Under the pieces are notes generated by a model. That model did not search any database, had not been told where the DNA came from, and saw nothing but the letters and a program-made list of their open reading frames with translations. A stretch of DNA of 64,000 nucleotides from Ziziphus jujuba (taxonomy: Eukaryota > Streptophyta > Magnoliopsida > Rosales > Rhamnaceae), in contig NC_083379.1 in assembly GCF_031755915.1 (NCBI RefSeq), positions 3,917,501 through 3,981,500 on the forward strand. The letters run 5' to 3'. A program made the translations under genes and the position numbers. Of this stretch, positions 1 to 11,414 are shown piece by piece (positions within the stretch are counted from its first letter, which is position 1; each line of letters starts with the position of its first letter).

Positions 1-560
1 AGGGATCAAGCAGCATTTCTTGAGCATTGTTGTCCCCTAACAAGTATAATGGGATAAAGCTTCTGGCCGAGGTGGTTTATTTGGTATTGTTGTTGTATGT
101 CTCATGGCCGAAGACTTCAGGAGCTGATATTATGGTCCTTATGCTCAATCTTGGCCTGTGGTTATCTTTCCCAACCTGTTAGTAGGAAATGCCTGAGCAT
201 CTTGAATACAAAATGATCTTCTAGAGCACGAAGGCAAATGATGCTCAGTTCATTTTGTGCTATATGATATTGGGAAGGAGTAAAACCGAGGAGAATGTTT
301 GTATTCTGTCCCCTTTAAGGATCACTGTTTTATCCAACTTGAAATATAGTAAAATAGTTTCCAATGTACCATAGGCATTGCAACAATTTCTGCATGCCTG
401 TAATTAACAAGAAAATTTGAGAAGGGCTGGATTTTGTTTGGGTTGGCATTTAAGGTGTTCAGCAACATTACTTGAAAGGAACTGGTGCCTAAAGAAATTG
501 GTGCCATGGTCCAAGTTAAGAATATTTGCTGTTCTAGTGATGAATTTGATCGTGTAGTGT
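1..560 (+). other. Possible 3' end and 3' UTR of an upstream gene
   Basis: Frame 1 is open from the left edge for 18 codons and stops with TAA at about 55-57. After that the stretch is moderately AT-rich, with many stops in all frames and no recognisable domain. It could be the last codons and 3' UTR of a gene lying outside the window, but 18 codons are too few to identify a family. Nothing else in it is supported. Confidence 0.2.
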
Positions 561-1201
561 ACTAGAAAAACACAGTAAAATAGAAACCATGAGATGTGCA
601 AATCATGCATAGAATGCGAGAGATTAAAGGAAATGGTAAATCACTCATCAATTTTACTTTTTTTTTATGATTTTCTACTCATTGTGAATCATCATAATAA
701 ATTTTGATTCAAAATGCAATAAATCATTAACCGGCACAAAATAAATAAATCCAAAAAAAAAAAAGAAAAAAAAGAAAGGTTTTTCTCGATATCTAATGCC
801 ATTTATTCTCTAATGTAATTTCTTGTAAGAATTTCTGTTAAAGTTGTTTGTTTTAAATCAAAGTTAGTGAGGTCAAGGTAGTGAAAATATTCATTTAAAT
901 ATATAATTTTTTCACTTAAAAAAAAATAATGAAGATGTATTAAACAAAAATAATTATAGAATATTACACCATTAATAAAAAAAATCCATTATTTACAGAT
1001 TGAAGTGAAAAAAAAAAAAAAAAAAGGCCATAAACGAGAAATACAAGAAGGAAGTGGCAGTTTAATGTTTAAAATCAAAGCAGCGGGGGACAGAACAGAA
1101 TGACTGCCAAAGTGGATAACGTTGTCAAGCTCGTTAAAAGGCTCTCTCTTTCTCATCTGCTTGAGCTTCACTTGTAATATTTTCTCTAACATCCTTCTCC
1201 A
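561..1201 (+). promoter_or_regulatory. Upstream region and 5' leader of PTAC14
   Basis: This is about 640 bases of AT-rich DNA with poly-A tracts near 754-777 and 1008-1025. It becomes less AT-rich from about 1060, which is the likely transcribed leader before the ATG at 1202. I see no convincing TATA box at a fixed distance, so the transcription start is not placed. Confidence 0.35.
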
Positions 1202-3538
1202 ATGGCCTCCTCTGTTTCTCTTAAGCAACTCTCTCACTGCTTCTTCTCCAACGCCCAGACCCAGGTCCCACTCTCTCTCTCTTTCTCTCTCTCTTCATAT
1301 ATTGCATATGATACATACACATATATGCACACAATTACATATGTATGTAAATTCGCTTTGTTTCTCTATCCTAATTTTGGTATGTATATATATGAAGCAG
1401 TTTAAAGACTTAAAGCATGGATGGTCACCAAGATCCAGATATTATTCTACCAATGACACAAATATTAGCATTCAGCCCATCAAAGCCGCCGCCAATAGTC
1501 CTCCATTTCCACTGTTCCAGTCTACTAAAGTTGAAGAATCGGCCTCTGAGGTAAAAACCCATCTCGGCTCTTATTTCCGTTTCCTTTATATTCTGCTTGG
1601 GCCTTCGGGAAAACGTAGAAAAATAAAAATTAGAACAAATTGGAGTTCTTGGAAACTTTTAAGGTATCATTTTGTTGGGGGATTGTATTCTTGTATACAA
1701 TCTTGTTACAAAGTATAATGAATGAATATTGAAAACTTCTACTTAGTAACCACAGATTCATTGAGTTCGAAATTTAGTTTAATTTCTTCACATATTACCT
1801 TGACAATGAGTGGTTCTTTATAGTTTCCGGCAAAAAATGTGATAGAAACTATCTTCTTTCAATCCCACAGTTGGAGCCGGCAGACCCTGATTTCTACAAG
1901 ATAGGGTATGTTCGAAGCATGAGAGCTTATGGAGTTGAATTTAAAGAAGGGCCGGATGGTTTTGGAGTTTATGCTTCCAAAGATGTTGAGCCACTTCGCC
2001 GTGCCAGGGTGAGTTGCTTAATTGGATGATTAGAAGATTGGATGATTAATGACATTCTCATAATCTATTCCTGCTTAATGGAGACAAGAATGTCTGAATG
2101 CACCTAAATGATTTTATTAGTTGTTGAGGTTTTTACAACCGCAATATTCATAGGTGGATTTTTGGAGTTTCTGTGATTTTAGTATCTAGTTTTCATTTGC
2201 GTTTCATTCCTACTCCTAGTTTTTGGTCATAAATGAGGTTTTGTGCTTAACTACACAGATGATAATGGAAATCCCATTGGAACTGATGCTGACCATAAGC
2301 CAGAAGCTCCCATGGATGTTTTTCCCAGACATAATACCAGTGGGTCATCCAATATTCGATATTATTAACTCAACTGATCCAGAGGTGTTTTTTTCTTTTT
2401 TGTTGTTCAATATGGAAAATAAATGCTTCAATTCTATTTATATCTCATTCATTTATTGGTAATTTCTTTTGTTATGCATAATACCAGTAAACAGTAATCT
2501 CGTTTACTTGATTTTAAAATGGCATTCCATAACTAATCTTACTTGATACCTTGCACAACTCTTTTTTGGCAGACAGATTGGGATCTAAGGTTAGCATGTC
2601 TTCTTTTATATGCATTGGATCAGAAGGATAACTTTTGGCAGTTGTATGGTGACTTTTTACCTAGTGCAGATGAGTGCACCAGTTTGCTTCTAGCTACAGA
2701 GGTGTGTGAATTAAGAATAACAAGTAATCAATGTTTGAAATTTAATTTGATGCTTTGATTTTCTCACTTTTCTTTTGCAACCACTTAAATCTCAAGCCCC
2801 ATAAAAGGTCTAGGTTACTGATTGACTTTTTCTTGTGAACTTCTTGCTCTAAAGAAATGGAAACTGCTATATTTAACCAAGTTCATCCATATTACTATGT
2901 ATATGCTATAGGAAGATCTATTGGAGCTCCAGGATCCCAATCTTACTTCAACTATGAGAGAACAACAAGAGCGGGCCTTAAAATTTTGGGAAAAGAATTG
3001 GGTACTCACAACCTGTCTACTTGATATTGATGTAGCTGGTTTTCTCTTTATTTTTATTTTTCTAAGAATTATAGATAGTTCTCTTTATAACTTATTGTGC
3101 ATTTGTGTGTCGCCAACCTTAATCAGCACTCTGGTGTACCCCTTAAAATTAAGCGTCTTGCCCGTGACCCTGAAAGATTCATGTGGGCAGTGAGTATTGC
3201 ACAGTCACGATGCATAAGCATGCAAATGAGGATTGGTGCTCTAGTTCAAGATGCAAATATGCTAGTACCTTATGCCGGTAAGCTTCTATTGACCTAAGTT
3301 TTTTGTTATATCACTTAGTACTTTGGGTATATGTTAGCTACATGTTTCATACCTATCATATTTGCAGACATGCTAAACCATTCTTTCCAGCCAAACTGCT
3401 TTTTCCATTGGCGTTTTAAAGATCGCATGCTTGAGGTGATGATAAATGCAGGACAACGAATTAGAAAAGGAGATGAGGTATATCTCCCATTTTATCAAAT
3501 TTTTATTCTAGTTTTTCACTGTAAAAGTACATAAAATG

Positions 3539-3573
<35 letters not shown>

Positions 3574-5676
3574 CATAACTTTAAAAAGGAAAAGACACTA
3601 GAAGGCAAAAAATTGGACTGGCTATCCAGCTTATCACAAAAAGCACAAAAAGGATGGCAGAAACTGACAAAACAATCTAAACACTTTTCCAATATTTTTC
3701 TGTAAGAAAGCAAATAGGTTGTAATTACTGGCTCTGGCTTTGTACTACATTGAGGCTTATTTTGATTGTTGTTCATTACAACCAATATAACAAGTTTTTT
3801 CATGCTTGGTTATAAGAATCCCAAATTACAATGATGTAGTTTGAACCAAATCCAGTACCTATGGTCCTATGCACCTGGCAAGATTTAAATATAAGTTTTC
3901 TTAGTGGGAAAAATTGAGGCAAACATAAATATATTGAATGCACAACTTACAATAATAATTGCTGCTGTCACTTTGTTTATTCAAGTCCAAATTCGTTACC
4001 TTTACCTTAACTTTTTTAGAGAGCATACAAAGGATACATTATCTTCTTCCATGAGAAGAAGTACATTATATGAGAAGCTCAGAGATCTTAGCTGGTTGTG
4101 TATAATCTTTGTTTATTCTGCATTCAGTATGAAGATTGTGACATGCATTTTTTGCCAACTCAACTGCCATGTGACTTGTAAAATGATCAGCTTAAATATC
4201 ATTTGCACATTAGATTTGGTTATATTGCCTTAGTTTTGCACATACATGAAGGTTAATTGAATTTAATAAATTTTCCAGATGACCGTCAATTACATGAGCC
4301 CCCAGAAAAATGACATGTTCATGCAAAGATATGGGTTTTCTTCATCTGTGGTAATTCACTTTTGGCTATACTTGCTGCTAAGTAGAAAGCTATGTGCCCC
4401 TTTTCTTTTTTTTTTTTTTTTTTTCTTTTTTTTTAAGTAACTTTTTTTTTTTATACCTTATGGCTTTTGAAAAACCAAAAAGTAAATAGCATAGTTTTTC
4501 CAAGAGTTAAATGGAAAAGAATTACTTGTCTTTTTAGCGATAATATGTTAAGTAAATACTTTGATTTTGTCGTTTTCTTCAACTAACAACACCTCATGTC
4601 TTTTGAAATTTCTGGTCAGTAGAATGCTAAGATTTTTCTAACTTATCATTTATTCTTTTTATTAAATTTTGCGATCTCATTTTTCAAGAAAAAACAAATG
4701 GAAGAAAAATGATGTCTTTGGTATGTCTAAAAATGCAGGTAATGGAGTGTGATCACCTTAGTGCTCTTTCCATATAAATTTCTTTAAATCGACTAATAGG
4801 TCTTCTAAAGCATTATGTATAATATACTCTGCTTTGATTGACATATTTTCACTATCTAATTTGATGATTGCAGAATCCTTGGGATGTGATCCAGTTCTCT
4901 GGCAATGCACGTATACATTTGGATTCCTTCTTATCCGTTTTCAATATATCTGGCCTTCCTGAAGAATATTATCACAACAGTATGAACACATAATTTTTCT
5001 TTCTTCAACTTGCTTTATTCATTTTGATTACAAATTAAATCTAGCATATAACTAAATGGTCATTATAACATCTATGTTGTAGGTAGGCTATCCAATAGTG
5101 GAGATACATTTGTAGATGGAGCGGTCATAGCAGCAGCAAGAACACTGCCCACTTGGTCAGATGGAGACGTGCCTCCAATGCCAGGCATGGAAAGGAGAGC
5201 TGTGAAGGAATTGCAGGAAGAATGCTTACAGATGCTTGGAGAGTTTCCCACTACCTCAAAGCAAGATCAAAAAATTCTTGGTAACTAACTACGTCTACAT
5301 GAACAAGTCCCTGAATATAAAACCTAGTAAAAACATTGAGATTACTCTTCTTCTATTAGTGAGAAATTTGATTGAGAATTTGTTGGTTTTCACCCCTAAT
5401 GATCATATTTAGTGATAAGTTGGATGTTAATAATAATATTTTCCCATTTTACTACTGACAGATTCTATGCCGCAAGCTAGAAGAACCCTTGCAGCTGCAA
5501 TCAAGTATGTGGTCATTGAGTTCTGTGATTCCTGAGATTTTAGAGTTTTGAAATATAAGATCCACTGAATTTTATTGTTGATATGAACTTAATGCAGGTA
5601 TAGGTTACATCGAAAGTTATTCATGGAGAAAGTCATACAGGCATTGGATATTTATCAAGAGCGAATATTGTTCTGA
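1202..5676 (+). CDS. PTAC14: Plastid transcriptionally active chromosome protein 14 (SET-domain protein)
   Basis: PTAC14 is a nucleus-encoded plastid protein of the plastid-encoded RNA polymerase (PEP) complex, needed for chloroplast transcription and greening. I assemble 13 coding exons: 1202-1264, 1401-1550, 1871-2008, 2259-2384, 2573-2701, 2912-3001, 3127-3277, 3368-3477, 4279-4350, 4874-4979, 5083-5280, 5462-5504, 5598-5676. All have GT...AG junctions, and together they encode 484 aa (Arabidopsis PTAC14 is about 483). Residues 1 to about 70 are Ser-rich, like a transit peptide. The SET fold follows, with a glycine motif DGFGVYASKD, the NHS signature (DMLNHS, about 283-288) and the catalytic-type Tyr in VNYM (about Y324). 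A Rubisco-LSMT-like C-terminal domain completes the protein. Whether PTAC14 methylates anything is not shown by sequence. A CT-rich microsatellite opens intron 1. Confidence 0.95.
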
Positions 5677-6762
5677 TCCTATATTGTTTTCTTCAACTGG
5701 AAAATTTTGTTAGGTAGAGAACTTGTCGGAGTGGTCATTCATTGAAAATTTTTATGCCAAAGTTAGGGAATGCATGTCTCTGTAAACTCACATTTTGCTA
5801 GCCAATCATGTATAAAACATAATCTACCTAGAAATTCAAGCTTCATTGATTTTTACAATCTTAGCAACAAGAATAAGTTCTTTGTGTACCTTTTCATGTT
5901 TTCAATTCCGCTTGGGGAAAAAAAAAAAAAAAAAGTAATAATTATAAAATATAGAAAATTTCAAAATAATCCCATCTAATTTTGCACCTTTATGCAGATT
6001 TGCCTTTCATATCTATAAGTTACCACTTATATCTCTGGGATTTTAAATTTGTTTCAACCATTTCTAATGATGTGAAAACAGTTTACAGCATCCTAAAAAA
6101 TTATGATGGTAACTTTATTTGATGAGTGATATATATCTATTTATTTATTTATTTCGTTTGAGGAGTAAAAATAAAATATCCTCAAATCTCTCAAATATAT
6201 TCGATGAATGAATATCACATTTTTATTTTTTATAAGAAAGCAAATTCATGAGCGCAACATCCATGAAGGTTAGCAAACCTGAAGGACAATGGCATTTTAT
6301 TTCATGCATTCTTCAATAAAACAGCACTATGAACTTTAAAAGGTAAATATTTGTTTTCCCATAATATATTTTGAAAAGTTCATGGCATAATTATTTAAAT
6401 ATTTGATCTTTGACGTTTTTAATTTTTCAAAAATACAAAAACTCTCCCATTAAATTATTATTATTATTATTATTATTGAACTGATAAATTTTATTTTCAT
6501 TGCAATGCAACTTTTTTTTTTTTTTTTAATATATACAATGCTTTAAAATTTTCGTATTTTCTTATCTGCACGAATAAAACGTGTAAATTCACATAAAACG
6601 TGAAAAAGAATAATTGCACTTCGCTACTAATAGATAAACTCGAATAAAATAAATTAAAAAAATATTTTTTTTGGACAAAAATGAAAGTACCAAAACAGGA
6701 TAAAAATGTAAGCAAAAGACAGCCCAATTTTCACCAGAGTTGAACAGCGACACTGCGAGAAA

Positions 6763-6766
<4 letters not shown>
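5677..6766. other. Intergenic, PTAC14 to mARC gene
   Basis: AT-rich spacer of about 1.1 kb. The first 200-300 bases are presumably the PTAC14 3' UTR. It contains an ATT triplet run near 6459-6477 and poly-A/T tracts (5920-5933, 6512-6528). No coding potential is supported. The last 50 or so bases before the GA repeat are the leader of the next gene. Confidence 0.6.

Positions 6767-6800
<34 letters not shown>
6767..6800 (+). repeat. (GA)17 microsatellite directly before a start codon
   Basis: An uninterrupted AG dinucleotide run of 34 bases ends exactly at the ATG (6801) of the MOSC-domain gene, so it forms the end of the 5' UTR. Plant GAGA elements are bound by BPC/BBR factors, but a role here is inference. 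Confidence 0.9.
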
Positions 6801-6807
<7 letters not shown>

Positions 6808-9800
6808 AGGTTTCATCTGGAGCCAAAGCGCAAGTCTCATCAATACTCGTATACCCAGTAAAATCATGTCGTGGAATTTCAGTTTCTCAAGCACCTCTTA
6901 CTCCTACTGGTTAAACTATACTCACCCACTTCTTAGTTCTTTTCATTTTTCGACCTTTTCTTTTTTTTTTTTTTTTTTCATCCATTTTCTTTTGGCCCAT
7001 TTGGGTTTTCTATCTGATTTCTTAATTTTGCATGAAATTATTTCCCTTCTTAGAGAACCATGAAAGAAAGCACACTACTTGTTTTACTAGCTTCTTTCTA
7101 GTACTAGTAGTTTTCTTGGAAATCTGAATTGGACTGGATTTTTCTTCTGCATGGTTTTGGTGTGATTGCTAATTGCTTCAAATTTTAAAATATGTTGGAT
7201 ACTTTTTATCTCCTTTATATTAATTGAATTTGTCTCAGGTATAGAATAGTGAAATGGATTTAAGAGTTTGGACAGAGCTAGCCTTTTCCATCTAAATTCT
7301 CTTCTATCTGGTTGTAATATTTGTTTCTGTTTTTGCATCAAAGAAGCTAAGAAGGATTTTTTTTTTTTTTTTTTTAATTGACACCTTGGTCAGTTCTGAA
7401 GCTATTCTTAACTCGTTATTTGAGAAGATGGCCCCTGGCAACAAAGCTTGTTGTATGGATAAACAAGTAATAACTTCGAATTACAGGACAGAAGCCATCC
7501 AATGGCTTAAAATTGCAGCACAATTGTCAGTTGAATATATAATCAATATGTTAATTGTAGATATGGATGATGTGCCATTCTTGTAGATTCAGTGACAAGG
7601 AATGGTTTTCATAATCGAAAAACAAAATAAGTGGCTGGAATGAAAAGTGAAAAACATATTTTCATTAATCTTTCTTCACTTTTTATACAGGATTACGATG
7701 GGATAGACAATGGTTAATCATAAACTACAAAGGGAGGGCATATACTCAAAGAGTTGAACCAAAGCTTGCTCTTGTTGAGGTAGAGCTGCCAAATGATGCA
7801 TTCTTGGAGGGTTGGGAACCTACTGAAAGCTCTTATCTAGGTAAAGTGTGTGCTGATTGCTTTTCTATATGTATATGTATTGTAACTCTAGACAAACAGT
7901 TAAATAAGCTGTCTGATGCATGAAGTGAGGTTTTTATTGTAATTCAAAATTATCGATTGCCAAGGTTCTTTTATCTTATCTCTGAATGCCTAGGTTCTGT
8001 CCCTCTCCTGTAGATATAATGATGCTCTATGTCCCCCCATGATTTGTTATTGTTGTTCTCAGTGTCTTCCAATGTTTTATTCGTATCTTGTGGGAAAATG
8101 AATTTTCTTTTCTTTTCTAACCTGATCAAATTGAGCACTTTTTTCAAGTATGTGCTTTATGTGGTCAAACCAGACATATTAACATTTTCTCTTGTTCCTT
8201 TTCTCAAAAAACAATTAGCATCCCCCATCTGGAGCACTGAATGAATAATGTTCCTTTTTATTTATTATTATTAATACTCATACTGAAGTGATGTTATAAT
8301 GGAATATAATCCACTTTACAGTACTAAAAGCACCAGGAATGGATGTGCTAAAGGTTTCTTTGAGCACACCACGAGGAGTAGCAGATGGTGTCTCGGTATG
8401 GGAGTGGTCGGGTTCTGCATTGGATGAGGGAGAAGAAGCATCAAAATGGTTTTCAAACTATCTTGGAAAACCCAGTCGCCTTGTTCGTTTTAATGCAGGT
8501 AGGTTCTATTTTGTTGGGAACTGGAGAATACTTTTTTTGAGAACATTTTTGAAAGTCAAATTCAATTGAGGAAGAATGTGGATGGCTATTGCCCATGGTT
8601 GGGATTTATAGCACACACACATAACAATACATGTATACATATATGTAATTTGCAAGCTATCCACTTCCAACATAATCAAGTGAGAATTTGATTTGGCCGC
8701 ATTAATTTCGACTGCAGCATCAGAAACAAGACCTGTAGATCCTGAATATGCTCATGGACACAAAATCATGTTTGCTGATATGTATCCGTACATGCTATCA
8801 TCTCAGGTTAGTCAACTTAAGAAATGAAATGCAAATTCTCCTTACGCCAGAAGCTTTGGTCTGAAAATAAATTTTGCAGGGATCGTTGGATGCACTGAAT
8901 TCACTTCTGAAGGAACCAATACCAGTTAATCGTTTTAGACCCAAGTAATTGTTCAGGAGATATCTTTTTATTCACTAGAAATTGCCCATTTCTCTTCAAT
9001 TCAATAGCATGTATCTTGCACTGCTTAACATCTCATTTTTCTTTTTTTAAACCCTATATTGCTAATTTTATCTCATATACTCATATGTGAATGGTTGAAT
9101 CTTTAAGATAGTTTACTTTCATGTGACAGCATTGTTGTCGATGGTTGTGAGCCATATTCTGAAGATTTATGGATGGAGATCAAAATAAACGAATACACAT
9201 TTCAGGGTGTCAAGCTATGCTCCCGTTGTAAGGTTAAGATCTATCCTTCCTCTGTTTCAGTCTTCTAAATTATGTTGGATGAGAATATTAATATGTCATA
9301 ACTGCATCAAAATCATAAGGTTTGATCATTAACTCATGAACATCTTCTAAAATGATGGAATTATTAATAAAAAGGTTAGTACTCACTTAAAGAGTAACAA
9401 ACTTTGCCAATTAGAAATAAGTTGAAGTTGGATATAATGCAGTTGGCTAAAGCTTTTATTGAGGAGCCTTTTAAAATCTTGGGATCAACTTACTGAATTG
9501 TTGATGAGCATAGGTGTTTCTAAGCATAATTTGATGTCATCTAATTAAATAAGCAAGGTACAAGGAGTAAGGATTGAGTACTTTCTGAGGATGGTTCATG
9601 TGTTTTTTTCCAGGTACCTACAATCAACCAAGATACTGGTATTGCAGGACCTGAGCCAAATGAAACTCTTAAGAAAATCCGGTCGGACATGGTTTTGCGT
9701 CCTACTAAAAAACAGCAGGGAAAGGTAAGACAAATTCACAACGCTTTTAACCATGTTCATCTATTCAGGCAAATAATTTTTATATATAAAAGTTTGAATG

Positions 9801-9936
9801 GTTTTTTCAGATCTACTTTGGGCAGAATATGGTTTGGAAGGACTGTTTGGCTGGGGGGAAAGGAAATATCATAAAAGTTGGAGATCCTGTTTATGTACTC
9901 AAGCAGGTTCCAACTGCTGCTGAAGCAGCAGCTTGA
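6801..9936 (+). CDS. MOSC-domain protein, mitochondrial amidoxime reducing component (mARC)-like
   Basis: Molybdenum-cofactor protein of the mARC family, which receives electrons from cytochrome b5 and its reductase and reduces N-hydroxylated substrates. In plants the physiological substrate is open. Eight exons: 6801-6909, 7691-7840, 8322-8498, 8718-8806, 8880-8944, 9130-9232, 9614-9724, 9811-9936, giving 309 aa. The N-terminal MOSC_N barrel starts with the family motif YPVKSCRG (about 19-26). The MOSC domain carries NRFRPN and then CSRC (227-230), which in animal mARC includes the Mo-ligating Cys, followed by INQDTG. Unlike animal mARC there is no N-terminal transmembrane anchor or long presequence. 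The start abuts a GA repeat. It resembles Arabidopsis At5g44720 in size and sequence. Confidence 0.92.
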
Positions 9937-11414
9937 ATATGAGTATCGTATTGTATTGTGAATAAAACTTGTGTAATTGTTCTTTTGTGGATGATTAGGA
10001 AAGTGTTTTCATCAATAATTGATAACTAGTTGTAAAATAACGATTTGAAAGGATGCATGCAACCCCAGCAATTCAATTGTTGGCTAATATTCCATTAAAA
10101 ATCAATACAAAAATCAATCAAATTATTTAGCAAAAAACACAAAAATATAATTTTAATTATTATAAAACTTTTTTGAAAATAGTAATAATTGCAAAATAAA
10201 CAAAAACCACGAAAATATAATTGTAATTTTTATAAACTTTTTTAAAAAATATTAATAATTCAAAAATAAACAAGAATCCAAACAGACAATGACATAGTTA
10301 TTATTTTATAACAATGTATAAATATTTATATTAATACGATGGTAATTTTTTTTTTTAAAAAAAAAACAAAAAACCAAGTTCCTATTAAAAAATATTTGTA
10401 AAAATGGAAAATGAATTTTTTAAAACGTATGTCAAACCCATTTTGACTTCTTGCACTTGTGACTTCTTGCACTTGTGGGTTTGGGGACTCAAAGAAGAGT
10501 AAATAGGTTTGATAAAATCCAACATGATTTAATAACATAATAAAAATTTGTATCATGATTTACAAATTTAAAAATTTGAATTAACAATATTATGTATAAT
10601 ATCATTTAATATAAAATTTAATAAATTAATAGATAAAATACGAAAATATATTATAAACTCATTAAAAAATGATATTCATATAATTATACAAGTTTTATAA
10701 TATAAAAATATTTAATTTATTATTTTTAAACATATGTTAAGTAGATATTTTTTAATTTAATTTATTATTTAAATATATATTAGATATTTTTAATTTAATT
10801 TTAAAAAAAATATAAAAATAAATAAGTATATTTATAAAATTTTAAAATAAAAATTATTTTATTATTTAAAATCTAAATAAAATTTAAAATTTAAAAATTT
10901 ATATATATTTTTAATAGGATAAAGAACTAATGATAAATTATACTATAATTTAATAAATTCATACTCACGTATAAAAACTTAATGAATCATATTCTAAGTT
11001 TCGTCAATTTAACACAAATACAAGATCATACAACACGAACAAGGTTAACACCAAATGGCATGCCAATTTTAAAAAATAATAAAAGAAAATTAAAAAAAAA
11101 ATAAAATAAAATAAAAGGAGCGAGGCTGAGTCATCGTGACTCGCGAGTCCCACGGTGGTTATTGAGGATTTGAGAAGGTCTCGTCTCTGCCGTCCTTGGC
11201 TTGCCTGGTGCAAAGTCCGGTGGTCGGTTTAGAGCTGCCGGCCGAGGCTGCACGTTGGTTTGACAACATCAACTGCTGCTGAAAAAAGAACCCACTATTA
11301 CCATCTTCAGTTTCCATTAATCGTTGAATCTTTCTTCCATTTCAGCTTCAGGTTGATGCATTTTCAATCGGGTCCGATCCAATACCCACTAAAAAAAAAT
11401 TCCTTTTTTGACTG
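9937..11414. other. Intergenic, mARC gene to EMB1025
   Basis: Very AT-rich spacer of about 1.5 kb. From 10120 to 10270 there are two diverged copies of an A-rich segment (around 10131-10200 and 10201-10270). Between 10560 and 10960 it is nearly pure A+T. From about 11110 it turns GC-richer, which is the likely promoter and leader of the PPR gene at 11415. No gene is seen. Confidence 0.55.

Noticed and set aside
1122..1718. 198-codon plus-strand frame at the PTAC14 start
   Set aside because: It reads through exons 1 and 2 and the CT-rich intron in mixed frames. The spliced model with ATG at 1202 restores the family sequence.
6740..7063. Plus-strand frame with an Arg-Glu repeat run
   Set aside because: The Arg-Glu stretch is just the GA microsatellite translated. 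It overlaps the mARC start in another frame and runs into intron 1.
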